A stretch of DNA of 22,244 nucleotides, from contig JAEWMV010000196.1 of assembly GCA_023393045.1 (NCBI GenBank), positions 1 through 22,244 on the forward strand, in the 5' to 3' direction. The notes beneath the pieces are model-generated. The model saw only the letters and a program-made list of their open reading frames with translations. It ran no database searches and was not told the origin of the DNA. The translations under genes and the position numbers were made by a program. The stretch comes from Bacillota bacterium (GTDB lineage: Bacteria; Bacillota; Clostridia; Christensenellales; CAG-138). Shown here one piece after another: positions 17,814 through 22,244 of this stretch (positions are counted from its first letter, which is position 1; every line of letters starts with the position of its first letter).

Positions 17814-20054
17814 ATGGAAAGAATGAGGCTGACCATCGCGGGCATCGTGCAGGGCGTCGGCTTCCGGCCGTTTTTGTACCGGGAGGCCGCGCGCCTGTCC
17901 ATACGCGGCTTTGTCAAAAACACGGGCGCGGGCGTGCTCGCCGAGATCGAGGGCGAAAAGGAGAATTGCAACGCTTTTATCGAGGCGATACGGTGCAATC
18001 CGCCGCCGCTTGCGCGCGTGATCTCCATTGAGGCCGAGCCCATGGAACCCAAAGGGGACGCCGTTTTCACCATCATCACCAGCGAGGCGGGCGCGCGCAC
18101 GGCCCTCATCTCGCCCGACATCGGCATCTGCGACGCATGCAGGAGCGAAATACTCGACCCAAACGACCGCCGCTGCCGCTACCCGTTCACCAACTGCACG
18201 GACTGCGGGCCTCGCTTTACGATTATAAAGGACATCCCCTACGACCGCAAAAACACCACCATGGCGCGCTTCATCCAATGCCCCGCGTGCCAGGGGGAAT
18301 ATGACGACCCCGCAAACCGCCGCTTCCACGCGCAGCCCAACGCCTGCCCCGTCTGCGGGCCGAGGCTTCGCTTCCTCGCGGACGGAAAAGCGCAGGAGGG
18401 CGACCCCCTCGCCCTGTTCGGCGCATCCATCCGCGCGGGCAAGACCGTGGCGGTCAAGGGGCTTGGCGGCTATCACCTTGCGTGCGACGCAAAGAATGAA
18501 GAGGCCGTCGCCCGCCTTCGCCAAAACAAACTGCGCTATGAAAAGCCCTTCGCCGTCATGCTCAAGGATTGCGAAGTCGTCCGGCGATACTGCGAATTGT
18601 CCGACGAGGAAGAAAAGCTGCTCACAAGCCGCAGGAAGCCCATCGTGCTGCTCAAAGTGCGAAGGGGCATTTCCCTTGCGCCCTCCGTCGCGCCCGCAAG
18701 CGCGCGGCTGGGCGTGATGCTGCCCTATACGCCGCTGCATTGTCTCTTAATGCGAAACCACGACGCGCTGGTGATGACCAGCGGCAACATATCCGAGCGG
18801 CCGATGGTCTTTCGGGACGGGGACGCGGCAAAAGTGTTTTGTGGCCTTGCGGACGCCATACTCACGCATGAGCGCGCAATCGAGCGGCGCATGGACGACA
18901 GCGTGGCAATCGTATCCTGCGGCAAGCCCCGCCTCATCCGCCGCGCGCGCGGCTATGTGCCCGAGCCTTTGCCCATCCCCGACGGCGGCGGCGCGATACT
19001 CGCCGTGGGCGCGCAGCAGAAAAACACGTTTTGCCTGACTAAGGATGGCAGCGCTTTTTTGAGCGGGCATATCGGCGACCTCGACGACCGCGAAACGGAA
19101 AAGAGCTTCACGGAGGAGATCGCCTCCTTCGCGCGCATATTCGACGCGAAGCCGCGCTTTGCCGCGTGCGATCTGCATCCCGATTATCTCTCCACGCGCT
19201 ACGCCAAAGCGCTGGGACTTCCCCTTGTGCAGGTGCAGCACCACAGGGCGCATTTTGCCTCCGTGCTCGCGGAGCACGGCATAAAAGAGAGGGCCATCGG
19301 CTTCGTGTTCGACGGCGCGGGCCTGGGCGACGACGGCACGGTATGGGGCGGGGAGGCCTTTTGCGGCGGCATACGCGAAAGCGTGCGCGCGGGCCACCTC
19401 GCGCCCTTCCCCTTGCCCGGCGGGGACGCCGCCGCGCGCGAACCGTGGCGCTGCGCGCTCGCGCTCGTGCAGGCGGCCATGGGGCGGGAAGCGGCGCTCT
19501 CTTTTACGCCGAGGACGCGGGAAGGGGCCATACTCCTTCGCGCGATGGACGCGCGCCTCAACACGCCCTCCTGCACCAGCATGGGCAGGCTTTTCGACGC
19601 GGTGGCTTCCATCGCGGGAATCCGCCAGACGGCCTCCTACGAGGGGCAGGCGGCGGTGGAACTTGAGCAGGCGGCGGACGAGGGCGCAAAGGGGAGCTAT
19701 CGCTTCGACATCGCGGAAAAAGACGGCGAACTGATATTCGACTGGCGCGGCCTTATCCGCGACGCCGTCGCCGACGCGCAAACGGGGCTTGGCGCGGGTA
19801 TTATTTCCATGCGCTTCCACAGGGCGTGCGCCACGCTCATATGCGACGCGGCAAAGCTCCTTCGCGCGCGTACGGGCTTTGATATTGTTGCGCTCTCGGG
19901 CGGCTGTTTCATGAATGAGCTGCTCTACGCAGAAAGCCGCGCGCTGCTTGAGGCGGAAGGCTTCGCCGTGTATTCCAACGAGGCCGCGCCCGTCAACGAC
20001 GGTGGCATAAGCTACGGGCAGGCGGCCGTGGCCACCCAAGTATTCGGAGGTTAA
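17814..20054 (+). CDS. hypF: Carbamoyltransferase HypF, hydrogenase maturation
   Basis: HypF makes the carbamoyl group that becomes the cyanide ligands of the [NiFe]-hydrogenase iron. The 746-residue product has all family modules: an acylphosphatase-like domain (1-90, GIVQGVGFRPFLYR), two zinc-finger halves with CxxC pairs (CDACRSEI, CTDCGPRF, CPACQGEY, CPVCGPRL; about 105-185), a YrdC-like adenylating domain (about 195-385, KGLGGYHLACDA, MTSGNISERP) and a Kae1-like transferase domain (about 395-746, VQHHRAHFASV with metal histidines, FDGAGLGDDG, ALSGGCFMNELL). The ATG at 17814 follows AAGGAGG; the frame also stays open upstream through the preceding terminator, which is not coding. It leads hypCDE. 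Confidence 0.96.
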   Translation: MERMRLTIAGIVQGVGFRPFLYREAARLSIRGFVKNTGAGVLAEIEGEKENCNAFIEAIRCNPPPLARVISIEAEPMEPKGDAVFTIITSEAGARTALISPDIGICDACRSEILDPNDRRCRYPFTNCTDCGPRFTIIKDIPYDRKNTTMARFIQCPACQGEYDDPANRRFHAQPNACPVCGPRLRFLADGKAQEGDPLALFGASIRAGKTVAVKGLGGYHLACDAKNEEAVARLRQNKLRYEKPFAVMLKDCEVVRRYCELSDEEEKLLTSRRKPIVLLKVRRGISLAPSVAPASARLGVMLPYTPLHCLLMRNHDALVMTSGNISERPMVFRDGDAAKVFCGLADAILTHERAIERRMDDSVAIVSCGKPRLIRRARGYVPEPLPIPDGGGAILAVGAQQKNTFCLTKDGSAFLSGHIGDLDDRETEKSFTEEIASFARIFDAKPRFAACDLHPDYLSTRYAKALGLPLVQVQHHRAHFASVLAEHGIKERAIGFVFDGAGLGDDGTVWGGEAFCGGIRESVRAGHLAPFPLPGGDAAAREPWRCALALVQAAMGREAALSFTPRTREGAILLRAMDARLNTPSCTSMGRLFDAVASIAGIRQTASYEGQAAVELEQAADEGAKGSYRFDIAEKDGELIFDWRGLIRDAVADAQTGLGAGIISMRFHRACATLICDAAKLLRARTGFDIVALSGGCFMNELLYAESRALLEAEGFAVYSNEAAPVNDGGISYGQAAVATQVFGG

Positions 20055-20055
20055 C

Positions 20056-20271
20056 ATGTGCTTGGCGATACCCGGAAGGATCATTGAAATAAAGGAAGAG
20101 GAAGCCGTGATCGACTACGGCGGCGTGACGCGCCGCGCGTCGCTGCGGCTCTGCCCCGACGCGAAGAGGGGCGACGCCGCGCTCGTCCACGCGGGCTTTG
20201 TGATACAGCTTTTAGACGAAGCCGCGGCGCTGGAGCTGGAGGACATCCTGCGCGAAACGGAGGAACCCTGA
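20056..20271 (+). CDS. hypC: Hydrogenase maturation chaperone HypC
   Basis: A 71-residue HypC/HupF-family protein beginning MCLAIPGRI. The N-terminal Cys2, exposed after Met removal, is the conserved residue that binds the Fe(CN)2CO intermediate and contacts HypD and the hydrogenase large subunit. The family's VIDYGGVTRRASLRL strand follows. The start lies one base after the hypF stop, with GGAGG inside the end of hypF; the TGA stop shares one base with the hypD ATG. Confidence 0.95.
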   Translation: MCLAIPGRIIEIKEEEAVIDYGGVTRRASLRLCPDAKRGDAALVHAGFVIQLLDEAAALELEDILRETEEP

Positions 20272-21332
20272 TGGAAATTGCGGCGCTGCAGCGGGCGCTG
20301 GCCGAAGCGGCGGAGGGTCTGGGCGATATAAGCGTGATGGAAGTGTGCGGCACGCATACGCACGCCATATGGCGGCATGGCATACGCCAGCTCATCCCAA
20401 AGAACATACGCCTCGTTTCCGGCCCCGGCTGCCCCGTGTGCGTGACGGACGACGCGGAATTATCCGCGGCGTTTTATCTTTTGCGGCAAAAGGATGTTAC
20501 GCTGTGCACCTTTGGGGACATGCTGCGCGTGCCCTGCGGCGGGGAGAGCCTTTCCTCCCTTTCCGCTTCGGGCGCGGACGCGCGCGCGCTCATTTCCCCC
20601 ATGGACGCGCTTGACATCGCCAAAGGGAATCCAAAACGCGCCGTGGTGTGGTTTGGCGTGGGGTTTGAGACCACGGCGCCCCATACCGCCGCGCTCGCGG
20701 AGGCCGCGGCGAAGATGGAGCTTGCTAACCTTTTCGTATTCTGCGCCCACAAGACCATGCCCGCGGCGCTGCGCGCGCTCATGGGCGAAAGCAGCAATGT
20801 GGACGCGCTGCTCTGCCCCGGCCACGTCGCGGCCGTCGCGGGGACGGAAATTTTCCGCTTCGTGCCGGAGGAACTGCGCCTGCCCGCCGCTGTGGCGGGG
20901 TTTGAGGCGGAGGACATCCTCGCGGCGCTCGTGGCGCTCGTTCGCATGATAAAGTACCAAAAGCCCGCCCTCGTCAACGCCTATCCCCGCGCGGTGACGG
21001 AGGAGGGCAATCCCGCGGCAAAGGCGCTTGTGGATCAGGTGTTCACACCCTGCGCCGCGCGCTGGCGCGGCCTCGGGGAAATCCCCGAAAGCGGGCTTCA
21101 ACTGCGCGATGAATACGCAGCCCTCGACGCGGCGAAGCGCTTTGACATACCGCAATACCGCGCTGCGCCCCCGTCCGTCTGCCGCTGCGCGCAGGTGCTG
21201 CGCGGGCGCATCGCCCCAAACGCGTGCGCGGCTTTCGGGCGCGCCTGCACGCCGCAAAATCCGCTTGGGCCGTGCATGGTGTCCGCAGAGGGCGCGTGCG
21301 CGGCATATTATGCATACGGAGGCAATCTATGA
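20271..21332 (+). CDS. hypD: Hydrogenase maturation protein HypD
   Basis: HypD, with HypC, is the scaffold on which iron receives its CN and CO ligands. The 353-residue product is of full family length. Motifs: EVCGTHTHA, SGPGCPVCVT, GFETTAPHTA, FCAHKTMP and CPGHVAAVAG in the catalytic part, and a C-terminal set of cysteines (CRCAQVLRG, NACAAFGRAC, GPCMVSAEGACAAYY) that hold the [4Fe-4S] cluster. It overlaps hypC by one base and hypE by four (ATGA), so the operon is tightly coupled in translation. Confidence 0.96.
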   Translation: MEIAALQRALAEAAEGLGDISVMEVCGTHTHAIWRHGIRQLIPKNIRLVSGPGCPVCVTDDAELSAAFYLLRQKDVTLCTFGDMLRVPCGGESLSSLSASGADARALISPMDALDIAKGNPKRAVVWFGVGFETTAPHTAALAEAAAKMELANLFVFCAHKTMPAALRALMGESSNVDALLCPGHVAAVAGTEIFRFVPEELRLPAAVAGFEAEDILAALVALVRMIKYQKPALVNAYPRAVTEEGNPAAKALVDQVFTPCAARWRGLGEIPESGLQLRDEYAALDAAKRFDIPQYRAAPPSVCRCAQVLRGRIAPNACAAFGRACTPQNPLGPCMVSAEGACAAYYAYGGNL

Positions 21333-22244
21333 CAAACGAAGTCACCATGGCGCACGGCTCGGGGGGTATGGCTTACCGCGAGCTTGTGGAGGAAGTGCTC
21401 CTCCCCGCGTTCTGGAACGAATACATGCAGCCGCTCACCGACTCCGCGCTCTGCCCGGGCGGGGAAAGGCTTGCCCTCACCACGGACGCGTACGTCGTGC
21501 GGCCGCTGTTTTTCCCGGGCGGGGACATCGGCAACCTCGCCGTGTCCGGCACGGTCAACGACCTCGCGGTTTCGGGCGCCGTGCCGCGCTACCTTTCCTC
21601 GAGCATGATCATCGAGGCGGGTTTTTCCATGGAAACGCTCAAATCGCTTGCGCGCTCCATGGCGGATACGGCGAGGCAGGCAGGCGTTTTAATCGTCACG
21701 GGGGACACGAAGGTGGTGCCCGCGGGCGCGTGCGACGGCATCCACATCATCACCTCCGGCGTGGGGGTGTTTCCAAAGGGCGCGTATGTTCCCCCGCAGC
21801 GCGTGGAGCCGGGGGATGTTGTCATCGCGAGCGGCCCCGTCGCCTCCCACGGCATGGCGGTGATGGCCGCGCGCGGCAACATGGGCTTTGCCCCGCCCAT
21901 TGAAAGCGACGCGCGCCCCATGGCGGACGTCGTGCGGCGCGTGCTGGACGCGGGCGTCCATGTGCACGCCATGCGCGACCCCACGCGCGGGGGGGTGGCC
22001 GCAACCTTGTGCGAATGGGCGGGCGGGAACAGGAACATACTGCTAAAGGAGGAGGCCCTGCCCATACGGCCGGACGCGGCGGCCGCGTGCGAGATACTGG
22101 GCATCGATCCCTTATGCGTCGCCAACGAGGGCGTGATACTTTTTTGCGTCGCCGAGGGGGACGCGGACAGGACGCTTGCCGCGATCAAACCTTTGCCCTG
22201 CTGCAATGACGCCGCCGTCATCGGCGAGGTGAGCGCGGGGGACG
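21329..22244 (+). CDS. hypE: Hydrogenase maturation protein HypE, 3' end missing
   Basis: HypE dehydrates the carbamoyl group received from HypF on its C-terminal Cys to a thiocyanate, using ATP. The visible 305 codons begin MTNEVTMAHGSGG, the family's N-terminal motif, and continue with the PurM/AIR-synthase-like fold: TTDAYVVRPLFFPGGDIGNLAVSGTVNDLA-type text, VTGDTKVV, GDVVIASGPVASHGMAVM and MRDPTRGGVAATL. The frame is open to the window edge, so about 30 codons with the terminal PRIC-type end should lie beyond. Its ATG overlaps the hypD stop. Confidence 0.95.
   Translation, partial: MTNEVTMAHGSGGMAYRELVEEVLLPAFWNEYMQPLTDSALCPGGERLALTTDAYVVRPLFFPGGDIGNLAVSGTVNDLAVSGAVPRYLSSSMIIEAGFSMETLKSLARSMADTARQAGVLIVTGDTKVVPAGACDGIHIITSGVGVFPKGAYVPPQRVEPGDVVIASGPVASHGMAVMAARGNMGFAPPIESDARPMADVVRRVLDAGVHVHAMRDPTRGGVAATLCEWAGGNRNILLKEEALPIRPDAAAACEILGIDPLCVANEGVILFCVAEGDADRTLAAIKPLPCCNDAAVIGEVSAGD

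Overview
The window looks like part of the chromosome of a GC-rich member of the Bacillota, probably class Clostridia. Support comes from the protein families, strong AAGGAGG-type ribosome binding sites, TTGACA-N17-TATAAT promoters, a T-box leader and Gram-positive-style lipoproteins. No plasmid, phage, insertion sequence, CRISPR, rRNA or tRNA gene is visible. The genus cannot be fixed from the sequence alone.

Layout. (1) 1-2011, minus strand: a zinc uptake block made of a Fur/Zur-type regulator with its own promoter and palindromic operator, a two-helix Cys/His protein, the zinc-binding lipoprotein ZnuA, and the first codons of the ZnuC ATPase. (2) 2120-3920: a divergent pair, a membrane-anchored GyrI-like ligand-binding protein (minus) and an ATP-grasp ligase (plus) that appears to be leaderless. 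(3) 4042-8016, plus: metF, a free-standing MetH reactivation-domain protein and a short MetH, which together make methionine from homocysteine and methyl-folate. (4) 8079-11352, plus: a T-box leader with specifier UGG, ahead of a three-gene tryptophan-type ABC importer (trpXYZ). (5) 11414-14552: cysE (minus), a small membrane protein (minus), cysK (minus) and a divergent Rrf2-family regulator. (6) 14590-17733, plus: the methionine importer metNIQ, headed by a Met/Cys-rich leader peptide and a terminator-like hairpin, with a second short Met/Arg ORF folded into a 48-nt hairpin between metI and metQ. (7) 17814-22244, plus: hypF-hypC-hypD-hypE for [NiFe]-hydrogenase maturation, with hypE running off the end.

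The central theme is sulfur amino acids: making cysteine (cysE, cysK), making methionine (metF, metH) and importing methionine (metNIQ), with an Rrf2 regulator in the middle. No SAM riboswitch is recognisable ahead of these genes. Instead I see an apparently ribosome-sensing leader (MMMCMCACMGMRM, residues 13-25) before metN, a Cys-containing ORF filling the whole cysK 5' leader, and an identical spaced operator (AACATA-N11-TGTTTA) over the -35 boxes of both cysE and cysK. These short ORFs and the operator are the best candidates for an undescribed regulatory system. The evidence is sequence pattern only.
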